Part shown: positions 9,835-19,027 of the stretch, piece after piece | Layout of the letters: the number at the start of each line of letters is the position of its first letter | Numbering within the stretch: position 1 is the first letter of the stretch | Source of the DNA: Promethearchaeota archaeon | Lineage (GTDB): Archaea > Asgardarchaeota > Lokiarchaeia > Sigyniarchaeales > SOKP01 | Assembly: GCA_019058245.1 (NCBI GenBank) | Contig: JAHPZJ010000028.1 | Span: 62,001 to 126,000 of the forward strand | Direction: 5' to 3' | Length of the DNA stretch: 64,000 bases | The notes under the pieces: model-generated | Told to the model about the DNA's origin: nothing | Seen by the model: the letters and a program-made list of their open reading frames with translations, nothing else | Database searches by the model: none | Translations under genes and position numbers: made by a program

Positions 9835-11046
9835 ATGAATCAAAAAGTCCAAGAAAGGTCTTCTGACTTTTCAAAAATACTTGAATTTGTAATTTTTTTA
9901 TTATTTTTTTTAGGTCCTTTAACTGGTAATATTATCAATGTCTTATTTAATGTCCTTTCTTCTCAATTTCAAGTTACTCCTGATGAAATATTAATTGCAA
10001 TTCCAGCATTTATGTTTCCATTTGCGATTACTCAAATTTTTTCAGGTGCAATATCAGATATTAAAGGTAGAATTCCAGTATTAATTTTAGGGTTAAGTTT
10101 ATTTACAATAGCAATGTTAACAGCTGCCTTATCATTTAATCTAGAAATATATGTTATCGCAAATATAATAGGAGGTATCGGATTTGGTTTTATAAATCCT
10201 GTTCTTATAGCACTCATGACGGATATTAGTACTCCTTCTAACTTACCCAAAAAAATGGGGTATTTAGGAGCTAGCGCTAATCTAGGTGTAGGTATCGGTC
10301 CATTAATTGCCTCTCGGATGATTTTAATTGGCTGGCAGTCCATCTACATTTTATTCATTATTATTACTTTCTGCTCTTTAATATTTTTTCTTATATCTAC
10401 TAGACCTCCTCAAAAAATTCTAGAAGAATCAGGAATTCGAATCTTAATATCTCAATTATCACAGGAATGGCGCCGATTAATTGTGATTCTAATGATGATA
10501 TCTGCATTCTTACTTGCTCATACATACATAGCAATAAATATTTGGACTTCGAAAATTTTAACACAATCTAATGTTTTAGATGAAGAAATAATAGGAAATA
10601 TTCTTGGATTATCAGGTATTGGAGCAGCAATAACAGGATTAATAACAGGTTTTTTGATAAAACAAAAAGGAGTAAAACTGCCTTTAATTATAGGTTCACT
10701 GATACTTTTTTTTTCTATTATGACATTACTAATTATTGGAGATATTAGCAATCCAGTCATATTCATACTTTTGACAATTGCTTGGATATTAGCTGGATTT
10801 TCTGGTGGAATTCTTTATACTTCATTGACTTACTATTGTCAGGTTTTATCTCCAGAAAGACGAGGGGTTTTAGCAGGATTATTAACAGCAAGTTATTTCA
10901 TAGGAATTGCATTAGTCCCAATCACTCTATCACCATTCTCAAATGCTTTTGGTATTACTGGCATATATAGTGTTATTTTACTTATAACGATCATTTTCAT
11001 TATAAGTATATTTCTATTAAACACTTTAGCAAATCATAGAATATAA
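9835..11046 (+). CDS. MFS transporter (Bcr/CflA-like)
   Basis: 403 aa, 12 TM-like segments, GAISDIKGRIPVLILGL MFS motif A. Confidence 0.85.
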   Translation: MNQKVQERSSDFSKILEFVIFLLFFLGPLTGNIINVLFNVLSSQFQVTPDEILIAIPAFMFPFAITQIFSGAISDIKGRIPVLILGLSLFTIAMLTAALSFNLEIYVIANIIGGIGFGFINPVLIALMTDISTPSNLPKKMGYLGASANLGVGIGPLIASRMILIGWQSIYILFIIITFCSLIFFLISTRPPQKILEESGIRILISQLSQEWRRLIVILMMISAFLLAHTYIAINIWTSKILTQSNVLDEEIIGNILGLSGIGAAITGLITGFLIKQKGVKLPLIIGSLILFFSIMTLLIIGDISNPVIFILLTIAWILAGFSGGILYTSLTYYCQVLSPERRGVLAGLLTASYFIGIALVPITLSPFSNAFGITGIYSVILLITIIFIISIFLLNTLANHRI

Positions 11047-11125
11047 AAAAAATATATTACAAAAAAAAAATAGATTTACTTCAATATATTTCTCTGAAAT
11101 TAGGAAGAAATCAATGTTTAACTTT

Positions 11126-11452
11126 CTAGGATTTAATCATTATTAGTATCATCTTAAACTTTTTTGGAGCATATAACGCATGTGGCTCATTAGCAGGCAT
11201 GATAATAATTTGTCCATTTTTAAGATGAAATTTCTCTTTTGATATAGTTATTTCGGCTTCTCCGTCAAATATAAAAACTAGAGCGTCAAATGGCGCTGTA
11301 TGTTCACTTAAACCTTCCCCTTTATCGAAAGAAAATAAGGTTACTGTACCAACATCTTTATTTATTAAAGCTCTACTCACAACAGAGTTTTCTTGGTAAT
11401 CGAGCATAGATTCTAAATTCATTATTTCTTTCTTGATATGTTTATCACTCAT
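11126..11452 (-). CDS. Cupin-domain protein
   Basis: DKGEGLSEHTAPFDALVFIFDGEAEITI...GQIIIMPANEPHAL cupin motifs. Confidence 0.85.
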   Translation of the reverse strand: MSDKHIKKEIMNLESMLDYQENSVVSRALINKDVGTVTLFSFDKGEGLSEHTAPFDALVFIFDGEAEITISKEKFHLKNGQIIIMPANEPHALYAPKKFKMILIMIKS

Positions 11453-11602
11453 GATCTTAATAGTTTTAAAATTATTGTTATAAAAATTAAAAAGAAAAAT
11501 ATAATTTAAAAATAAGAGCGAACATGTTTAATTAGATTATACTTAATTATCTCAGAATTCACATAGGAAATATAGAAATAATTAAAAATTAAAATATTAT
11601 GG

Positions 11603-12142
11603 TTACATTTCAACTGGAACTCGCCATTCTATTCCGCAATCGCCGCAATGATACTTTTTTCCATATATACGAGGATAATCGCAAATTATATGAGATTTAT
11701 CAATTATTTCTCGGATAAGTGTCTTATTTCTATTTCCACATTTAGGACATTCTCTTCTTGAGTCTCCTTGGAGTACGTCTCCTTTGTGCATTTCAAGAGG
11801 GGCTACATTTTCAGAGAAAATTGATTCTGGAACATATCTTTCAATTTTTTGCTTAATTGGTTCGATTTCCTCTTTTAAAATAGGTTCTTCAATCAATCTT
11901 TCTGACTCAATTGTTTCCGCTTCTATTTTAGGGGGTGATATTTCTGTTATGGATGAAGGAGTTCCAATGACAGGTTTTGGAGTTTCTATAATTACTTCTT
12001 TTTGTTCTGCATAACCCTTATCTCTATCTTCTAATTCTGCAATTTTTTTTTTAAGTTCTTCATTCTCCTTAATCAATTCCTTGATTAGGTCTTCATATTC
12101 TTGTGGAGTGAAATCTTTATTATCTTCCATATCTTTACTCAT
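11603..12142 (-). CDS. Coiled-coil protein with C-terminal zinc ribbon
   Basis: Probable start MSKDMEDNK; helical Glu/Lys N-terminus and CPKCGN...KKYHCGDCGIEWR zinc ribbon. Confidence 0.7.
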   Translation of the reverse strand: MSKDMEDNKDFTPQEYEDLIKELIKENEELKKKIAELEDRDKGYAEQKEVIIETPKPVIGTPSSITEISPPKIEAETIESERLIEEPILKEEIEPIKQKIERYVPESIFSENVAPLEMHKGDVLQGDSRRECPKCGNRNKTLIREIIDKSHIICDYPRIYGKKYHCGDCGIEWRVPVEM

Positions 12143-12310
12143 TTTTTGATTGTATATGATATTTACATAAGTAAACATTTCATATGAACATAATAAGAGG
12201 TCATATTAAAAAACTTAAGGAAATCTAAAATTTTTACGAAAGAAAAAAGATTTTTAAATTTTTAATTTATTTATTTTTATATTGTTAGAATACACTTGAG
12301 AGTGAATATA

Positions 12311-13177
12311 ATGCAACTATTCAATATTAACAATAAGGGAGAAATGATAGGGATAGATAGATTAGATTTTGATGCTAATGATGTATATCTTGTGGATGAT
12401 ATAGAAAAAAATACAATTTACATTTGGGTCGGAATGGAAGTAGAACAAAATAAAAAAGATATCACAGCAGATATCGCAAGAAAAATTGATAAAGAAAGAG
12501 GGGGATCAGCAAAAATCCTTATTATGAAACAAAAAAGAGAATATGGTTCCTTTTTAGCAATGATGAATGATTTAATAAAGGGGAATATACCTGGAAAAAC
12601 AATTGAAAGAAGACCTGAATTCGTATTTAAGGCACCTCCTAAAACTATTAAACCTAATAGGGCTGAGCAAACATCAGAAGAGAAAACGATTAATCTTGAA
12701 GAGAGAATAACAAAATGGCTACTACAAATTAAAGAACATAGAGTATTTGAACCAGACAAAAAAGAAAGTCTTGATGCTGTAAAATTCATCAAGTTTGAGG
12801 AGTCCCATGAAGAAATACAAACTGAGAGCAAAACAGAGGCAGAACAATTGTTAGAGCAAACGGAAAAACATAAAGAAATTGAACCCGAATTTGTTGAGGT
12901 AGAACTGGAAGAACCTGATTTAAAAACAGAAATAAAAGAAGCTGCATATTTTCTTTCCTTAGACAGATACTCCTATAACGATTTATGTTGGATGTTGGCT
13001 GAAAAAATTCAAAAAATGAATATTGTAATGCCTTCTATTGAAGATATAAAACGAAAGGCAGAAGAAGTCTTTAGTTCAAGTTGTACTTATGACGAACTAT
13101 GTTGGTTAAATGCTGAAATGGATATATTGATTAAGAAAAGCTTTATTGAAAAAGAGAAGAAGATGTTTAGATATTAA
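12311..13177 (+). CDS. Gelsolin-like domain protein with C-terminal paired 'LCW' domain
   Basis: VYLVDDIEKNTIYIWVGMEVEQNKKDITADIARKIDKERGG resembles gelsolin/villin repeats; C-terminus YSYNDLCWMLAE...CTYDELCWLNAE. Start set to MQLFN behind GAGAGTGA. Confidence 0.75.
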   Translation: MQLFNINNKGEMIGIDRLDFDANDVYLVDDIEKNTIYIWVGMEVEQNKKDITADIARKIDKERGGSAKILIMKQKREYGSFLAMMNDLIKGNIPGKTIERRPEFVFKAPPKTIKPNRAEQTSEEKTINLEERITKWLLQIKEHRVFEPDKKESLDAVKFIKFEESHEEIQTESKTEAEQLLEQTEKHKEIEPEFVEVELEEPDLKTEIKEAAYFLSLDRYSYNDLCWMLAEKIQKMNIVMPSIEDIKRKAEEVFSSSCTYDELCWLNAEMDILIKKSFIEKEKKMFRY

Positions 13178-13200
13178 AAATTAAGATTTTATAGTTATTA

Positions 13201-13506
13201 TTATCCACAACAACTATTGTTTTGAGGATTTTTAGCAACAGAGCGAGCATTCCATAAGCAACCACAACCTTTTTGTTCTTGTAAAAAAATTGCCATTGTA
13301 GGACAATTTCTTTTACAAGCAGAGCACTCCGTGCAAAGTTCTGGATTATTAATTTCAAATTTCCCATCTTTATTTGGAGTTGGGAGTCCAAAAGGACAGA
13401 TTTCTCCACATATACCACAACCTGTACATAAATCAGGGTTGATTGAGATCTTTGGGATATTTAATGAAATTTTAACTGATTTTGATTTTAATGTTAATTT
13501 GATCAC
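13201..13506 (-). CDS. hgcB: HgcB-like 2[4Fe-4S] ferredoxin
   Basis: CTGCGICGEICP and CTECSACKRNCP cluster motifs, then GCGC and a C-terminal SCCG tail; immediately downstream of the HgcA-like gene. Confidence 0.75.
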   Translation of the reverse strand: MIKLTLKSKSVKISLNIPKISINPDLCTGCGICGEICPFGLPTPNKDGKFEINNPELCTECSACKRNCPTMAIFLQEQKGCGCLWNARSVAKNPQNNSCCG

Positions 13507-13558
13507 CTTTTTTTTTCCTATTAATAATATTTGTTTATATTATTTATCTTAATTTGTT

Positions 13559-15223
13559 TTAAAATATTAGAGGGAAAATGATACTAATAGCTAGAGATAT
13601 TAAACTAATTATAAATAAAACCATATTGATTTTACTGAAAATTGGATATTCTTCTTGGATCTCCCGAGGGCTAGTTGCCATAGTATATCCACTGTACGAC
13701 ATTGTAGAGAAGAATGCTAACCAAAAGTAAAAGCAAGATTGCCATAATATTAAGAAGAATGAATTATGAATAAGCCAAGATATACTACTTAATAGAAAAA
13801 CATTTATAATACCATAAATCAAACCTTTAATAATAAATCTTCGAGTGAAATTGGTAATAGGGTATAAAAACATAATTGATGCATTAGTAATAATAACCCA
13901 AAGCCAAATTTCAGCAACAATCCACATTAACCTTATTTCTACAATATTTAATATGCTTAATCCTAATATAATTAAAATTAATGCAACACTTGGCCATAAG
14001 AAAATCTTTCGAAATAAAAATGTAGTATGCGTAATAGCTGCACGCAAACGATGAGAAGCTGTAAATCTTGCTAATCTCATTTTCTCTGGCTTTCGAGCAG
14101 GGCGTTCATTTAGAAATTTAGGAATATGTTTCGCCCATACAGGTCCAAATAAGATATTATATGGGAAATTTGACGCTTCACTTTTTATTAAGGGAGATGC
14201 AATTCCTCCAGCAGAAAGTTGAGGAAGTATTAATGTTTTCTTATTAGAAATATTAGTAATATCAGTTGCTTCTACTGCTTCAATCAATTGTTTATTTCCA
14301 AAATTATTTCCTCGAGCTGCACACCAAACATTTATCCCATTAGAATCAACACATAAAACCCAAGCGTTTATCCCTTTAAGAGCACGCATTAATTTAATAT
14401 ACGTATAACTATAATTAGCAGTTACTAAAATAGGTGAATCTCTGTCAGGAATCCCCGATTTATAAATACCTGGCTCTATTGGTACATGATCTACCTGTCC
14501 TGTAAAAATACAACGATAAATGTTCATTTGCGCCCGAAATCCTTTAAACTTTTTAAACTTAGGATGATAATAACCAGGTTCTTTTAAATTATTATTCTGA
14601 ATCTTTTTTAATTCAATAACTCGAATAGAACCATGATTCCATCTTTTTTCTGCCACTAATTTAAAACCAATAGGCTCTAAATAATTGAAAAACCATTTGA
14701 CTAAAAATGTATTAGGCAATCGGAGCCTACCTAATTTTTTTTTGTACTTCCAACGTTTAATGTTAAAAAAAATTCTCCAAAGCCCAGAGGGGACAAATTC
14801 AGCGGCAAGTATCATCCGACCATTCGGTTTTAAAGCCTTCCAAGCATTTCTTAGAAAAGTTTGTTGTTCAAATGGTCTAAGTTCTGAAAGCATAAATGTA
14901 CTTACAATCAAATCTTTAGAATTATCTTCAGCAGGTAAATCAGTAATTGATCCTATTTGGTATAAAAGTTTCGTTTTGGATTCAGAAGGAAAATTTTTCA
15001 TAGCCGTGTTAATCATTTGTAAGTTTTTATCAATAGCTAGAACTTCACTCCCCTTTAACGCCATTTTTTTAGCAAGAGCTCCTGTACCGCATCCTACTTC
15101 TAGGATAATTTGTGGTGCTTTAATTCGTTCTATTATCCAATTCTGAACTTCGATATTCGTACCTTTTGTAAGTTCAGTGAATTTTGATTCATAAGTCTCA
15201 GGCTCTAATTCCAATTTCCGCAT
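13559..15223 (-). CDS. hgcA: SAM-dependent methyltransferase fused to HgcA-like corrinoid membrane protein
   Basis: N-terminus ILEVGCGTGALAKKMA (class I SAM MTase); then SPILVTANYSYTYIKLMRALKGINAWVLCVDSNGINVWCAARGNNFG...LILPQLSAGGIASPLIKS...YNILFGPVWAKHIPKFL, five C-terminal TM helices and SGYTMATSPREIQEE, colinear with HgcA. Start set to MRKLELEP. Confidence 0.8.
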   Translation of the reverse strand: MRKLELEPETYESKFTELTKGTNIEVQNWIIERIKAPQIILEVGCGTGALAKKMALKGSEVLAIDKNLQMINTAMKNFPSESKTKLLYQIGSITDLPAEDNSKDLIVSTFMLSELRPFEQQTFLRNAWKALKPNGRMILAAEFVPSGLWRIFFNIKRWKYKKKLGRLRLPNTFLVKWFFNYLEPIGFKLVAEKRWNHGSIRVIELKKIQNNNLKEPGYYHPKFKKFKGFRAQMNIYRCIFTGQVDHVPIEPGIYKSGIPDRDSPILVTANYSYTYIKLMRALKGINAWVLCVDSNGINVWCAARGNNFGNKQLIEAVEATDITNISNKKTLILPQLSAGGIASPLIKSEASNFPYNILFGPVWAKHIPKFLNERPARKPEKMRLARFTASHRLRAAITHTTFLFRKIFLWPSVALILIILGLSILNIVEIRLMWIVAEIWLWVIITNASIMFLYPITNFTRRFIIKGLIYGIINVFLLSSISWLIHNSFFLILWQSCFYFWLAFFSTMSYSGYTMATSPREIQEEYPIFSKINMVLFIISLISLAISIIFPLIF

Positions 15224-15397
15224 GTAGACTACAGCTATTTTATTCACACCTATTTATCGTATTTTAGAAAATTCTTTTTAATTTTTATTCATAAAAAGTC
15301 ATATTAAATTTAATTTTTCAGTCGAATAAATCAAAAAAAAAATAAAAAACTTGAGATTAAATTTTTTAAATTTTGCTTTTGATAGAATTATATTAAT

Positions 15398-15481
15398 TTA
15401 ACAACACCCTTCTTTTGATTGGGATTCCTCTTCATCATTTTTAGGTTCTTCAGAACAACATTCTTTATCTTTATCTTCCAT
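15398..15481 (-). CDS. 27-aa acidic small protein with two vicinal Cys pairs
   Basis: Read by hand (absent from ORF track): MEDKDKECCSEEPKNDEEESQSKEGCC*; GAGGT motif upstream of the ATG. Confidence 0.55.
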   Translation of the reverse strand: MEDKDKECCSEEPKNDEEESQSKEGCC

Positions 15482-15523
15482 AAGTAATTAAGACCTCGTT
15501 TATATTTAATTGTTAGATAATTG

Positions 15524-15543
15524 ATAGTTAGGAGCCTAACTAT
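15524..15543. promoter_or_regulatory. Perfect palindrome, candidate MarR operator
   Basis: ATAGTTAGG-AG-CCTAACTAT: 9-bp arms and 2-nt spacer, between the MarR gene and the CC-peptide gene; a looser variant ATAATTAGGAACTTAAC lies ~40 bp away. Confidence 0.6.
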
Positions 15544-15622
15544 ATAAATGTTTCGTTTCATATAATTAGGAACTTAACAAAATAATTTAATTTAAAATTT
15601 TAAAGGAGCGTAAGTTAAAGCG

Positions 15623-16087
15623 TTAACATTTTAGTGAGTTTAATAATTTCTGAAGTAATTCTCCTAACTTTTTCACCTCTTCTTCATTGATTTCTGGACA
15701 ACACCCATTAACGATTGATTCTAAGGGAGGAGTTTCATTTTTTAAGTTTTTGCCCTTTTCTGTAAGTTTAACAAGGAGACTTCTTCTATCCGAAGGATGT
15801 AATTTGCGAGTAACTATCTTCTTTTTTTCCATTGTATCTACTACTCCTGTAATTGTAGATCTTGAACATCCACATTTTTCTGCTAATTCTTTAAATTGTT
15901 GACCATCGGATTCCCATAGCTGACTTAATATAAAATGCTGTGCTGGAGTTAGTTCTAATTCTTGAATATTATTACGCTTTAATTTTTCGTATTTCTTATT
16001 TATGGTATTAATTAAAGAAAATACATTGACAATATGTTTAGGTTTACATGAATTTTCACATAATTCATGGTTTTTTTTTTCACTCAT
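15623..16087 (-). CDS. MarR-family transcriptional regulator, Cys-rich
   Basis: ELTPAQHFILSQLWESDGQQFKELAEKCGCSRSTITGVVDTMEKKKIVTRKLHPSDRRSLLVKLTEKG is a MarR wHTH/wing; also CENSC, CGC and GCC. Confidence 0.9.
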   Translation of the reverse strand: MSEKKNHELCENSCKPKHIVNVFSLINTINKKYEKLKRNNIQELELTPAQHFILSQLWESDGQQFKELAEKCGCSRSTITGVVDTMEKKKIVTRKLHPSDRRSLLVKLTEKGKNLKNETPPLESIVNGCCPEINEEEVKKLGELLQKLLNSLKC

Positions 16088-16307
16088 GTCTATATTAAAT
16101 TATTAGGATCATTATAATTTATGTCCTTATAATATTTATAATCCTCAGTCTTTATTAATTTTTCAATTTTCAAAACAAAAAATTAGTTCCAAATAAGCCT
16201 AAGAGTATAAAAACCTTTGGTAAATAATTATTTTGAGTAGATAACTTTAAATATTCATTTTTACTGTCAATACATAAAAAATTTTTAGAAATTAAAGGTG
16301 AAAATAT

Positions 16308-16889
16308 ATGGAAAATAGTAATGATATAAGCGAAGAACAATTTTGGAAAGAAGCTATAAAGAAACATACTAATGCTTTTATAGTGATGATTGTAGCAGCT
16401 GTTTGTTTAATTATAGGAGCTGTTTTGACATTGTTTTGGATTATAGAGGTAAATCCTTTCGTTGACCCACAAACTGGCTTAATTGGTAATTGGACACTGA
16501 ATTATATCGTTGGATTCTTTATACAATTAATATTAGCGGAATTATTATTTGTGGGCGCTCCGGCAGCATTATTTTTTGGCTTAGGAGGATATTTATGGTG
16601 GAGTAAGTTACCCGCAGAAGATAAAGAATGGTTTAGAGCAAGAGACAAAAAAGAAAAGCACAGAAAGCAAAATTGGGGTGGTGGTGGTGGTTTTGGTTTC
16701 TTTATGTTTATTGCTTATTGTATTTATATTGCTGTTGATGGAAATTACAATACACCAATTGGGACTAAGCCATGGGGATATTGGGTTTATTCATGGTTTT
16801 TAACCTTGATGTGGATATTAATTGTGCTCGGAATTCCTGCGTTGATTATACTTATAATTGTATACTTTACTTATTGGAGAAAAAAATAA
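16308..16889 (+). CDS. Polytopic membrane protein, unknown function
   Basis: 193 aa with four hydrophobic segments and a GGGGGFGFF stretch. Confidence 0.65.
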   Translation: MENSNDISEEQFWKEAIKKHTNAFIVMIVAAVCLIIGAVLTLFWIIEVNPFVDPQTGLIGNWTLNYIVGFFIQLILAELLFVGAPAALFFGLGGYLWWSKLPAEDKEWFRARDKKEKHRKQNWGGGGGFGFFMFIAYCIYIAVDGNYNTPIGTKPWGYWVYSWFLTLMWILIVLGIPALIILIIVYFTYWRKK

Positions 16890-17048
16890 ATATTAATTTT
16901 AACTTTTTTTTTTATTTTTCACTAATTTTAAGAAATTTTAACCAAATGCCTTCAAAAACTTAATATATCCGCAATTTAACCTAAGTCCAAATATATTTTC
17001 TATTATTTTAATAAATCTTATTTCTTTTCAATCAATTATTCCTACTTT

Positions 17049-18224
17049 TCAAGAATTTTTAAGCGGCGTCATAAAACCCCCAGCATTTCTTTCTGTCAGG
17101 GGAATCATTTTTTCACATTCTTCTATTTGTACAACTTTATCAAAAAAGAATTCTCCTATATTTTGAGCTTTTAAATACAATTCATCGATATATTCTTCTT
17201 TAATTGAACGAAATAAAAATATTTTAAGAATCGGTTCAGGTTTATCTTCTAGATCCCAAACACCAACAGCAATCCCATCTAAAAAAATAGTTGATGTTAT
17301 ATTTCCAGATCGATCAAATATCAGATTATAATTTTTGGCACCTATATACCTTTCACGATTCTTATATCCCATTGGATATGGATCGAGTCTGGGTAATATA
17401 TTTAATGTTTGTTTTTGCGAATTAGGTAAATTATCTATCTGGTCTATATCTTCTTCAAACATTAGAAATTGTTGTTTTATATTAGTAATTTTAACTTTTA
17501 TCAATTTACTGTCTATAGCACTTAAAGCATTTCTAATTTTGGTCTTTGTTAAACCTGTCCACCAAGAGATATCATTCTCCGATACTGGTCCATATGTTTT
17601 AATATAATTCTCTACAAGGAGTTGAATTGCCTCATTTTCATCAAATTTTGTTAAATTTAGGTTAGGGAAATAGTCACCAAATGCTACATATTTATTTCTT
17701 CGATCCTTCCAATCTTTGATTGGTTTTCCTCTAATGAGTAAACCATAATTACACATAACTTGGATAATTGCTGGGATATTTGATTTGGAGTTCATTTCTT
17801 TTCTTATCTCTGATGCTGACAATTCTTTTTCTTTTAATAGTTTCAATATATTTTGTGATATATCCTGATATTCTTTCAATGTAATCTTATGAAATTCCAT
17901 AAATTTTTCGAAAGATTTACTAATTATATTAGAAGTTGCAGCATACACTATTGGAATAAAATTTTTGGTTTCAATAAAGATAGTTCTTCTCATTCCTCGT
18001 ATTCTTGCGAGATTTTTAATCAGATAGAGTTCATTTTCCAAATCATTTTTAATGAAATTATTAGTTCTTGCAAAAAGAGATAAATATGAAGTAGTAAGTT
18101 CCGTTGAATGAAGTCCACATAAATCATCAGTTATTTGTAATATATCATCAATTTTTGCATTTTGAGTTAAATGTTGTTTCTTCAAAATTAGTTTATTAAC
18201 TTGATCTAAATCCAAAATTCGCAT
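17049..18224 (-). CDS. Winged-helix DNA-binding protein of the YcaQ/HTH_42 type
   Basis: LCGLHSTELTTSYLSLFARTNNF...ARIRGMRRTIF...RERYIGAKNYNLIFDRSGNITSTIFLDGIAVGVWDL resembles the YcaQ/AlkZ family. Confidence 0.75.
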   Translation of the reverse strand: MRILDLDQVNKLILKKQHLTQNAKIDDILQITDDLCGLHSTELTTSYLSLFARTNNFIKNDLENELYLIKNLARIRGMRRTIFIETKNFIPIVYAATSNIISKSFEKFMEFHKITLKEYQDISQNILKLLKEKELSASEIRKEMNSKSNIPAIIQVMCNYGLLIRGKPIKDWKDRRNKYVAFGDYFPNLNLTKFDENEAIQLLVENYIKTYGPVSENDISWWTGLTKTKIRNALSAIDSKLIKVKITNIKQQFLMFEEDIDQIDNLPNSQKQTLNILPRLDPYPMGYKNRERYIGAKNYNLIFDRSGNITSTIFLDGIAVGVWDLEDKPEPILKIFLFRSIKEEYIDELYLKAQNIGEFFFDKVVQIEECEKMIPLTERNAGGFMTPLKNS

Positions 18225-18314
18225 TTTTATTTATTTTGGTTGTTAAATGATAGATAGTGTATTTATCAATTTCGATAAAAATTAAAAAAATTATATTTAA
18301 AATAATGAAAAAGG

Positions 18315-18881
18315 TTATTTACTCAACTTTTCTAGCAAAAAAGCAAAATTCTTGCCTAAATTTTCAAATGTTTCAATACCCTCTTCATCATCCAACACTT
18401 CTCCCGCTTGTCTTCCAATTCCTACATTCCAATAACTCGAACCAACAACAAACATCTGGTTTATAAGAAAGAAATAGTTTATACTTGAGAAAACATGATT
18501 TGCTCCAGCCCTCCTAACTGCTACAACTGCTGCTCCTACTTTGTGTTTTAATTTTCTTCCAGCAGCATATCCGCAACGTTCTATTAACGCTTTTGTGGTT
18601 GTTGTTAAATTAGAATAATATGTGGGAGAACCAATAATTATTCCATCAGAATTTAACATCTTTTCAATATACTTATTCATATTATCTCCAGGTAATACAC
18701 ACTTTTGATCATCATTATCTCTACATTTCATGCATGCCGTGCATCCTTGCATTTTTTCCATCCCAATCCAATTATAATCACATTCTATCCCAGCTGCTTT
18801 TAATTCATCCATAACGACATTTAAGCAATGATATGTATTTCCTTCTTTTCTGGGACTTCCATTAAATAATACCACTTTCAT
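18315..18881 (-). CDS. NADPH-dependent FMN reductase/flavodoxin-family iron-sulfur flavoprotein
   Basis: MKVVLFNGSPRKEGNTYHCL FMN loop; CTACMKCRDNDDQKC; GIIIGSPTYYSNLT. Confidence 0.88.
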   Translation of the reverse strand: MKVVLFNGSPRKEGNTYHCLNVVMDELKAAGIECDYNWIGMEKMQGCTACMKCRDNDDQKCVLPGDNMNKYIEKMLNSDGIIIGSPTYYSNLTTTTKALIERCGYAAGRKLKHKVGAAVVAVRRAGANHVFSSINYFFLINQMFVVGSSYWNVGIGRQAGEVLDDEEGIETFENLGKNFAFLLEKLSK

Positions 18882-19027
18882 TATTATAGACCTCAAATAT
18901 TATAATTTTCAAATTATTCTTCAATAATTAATACGACACTTTTAATTTTTATAAAAATCCTCTTATTATAATTAAATTTTACCTCTTTTATAATAAGAAT
19001 AAAAAAAAGAATTATTAGTTAATAATC

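Noticed and set aside
12418-12831. 137-aa ORF antisense to the gelsolin-like gene
   Set aside because: Shadow ORF; the sense frame has clear domain signatures.
13167-13418. 83-aa minus-strand ORF overlapping the ferredoxin
   Set aside because: Alternative frame of the HgcB-like gene, no motif support.
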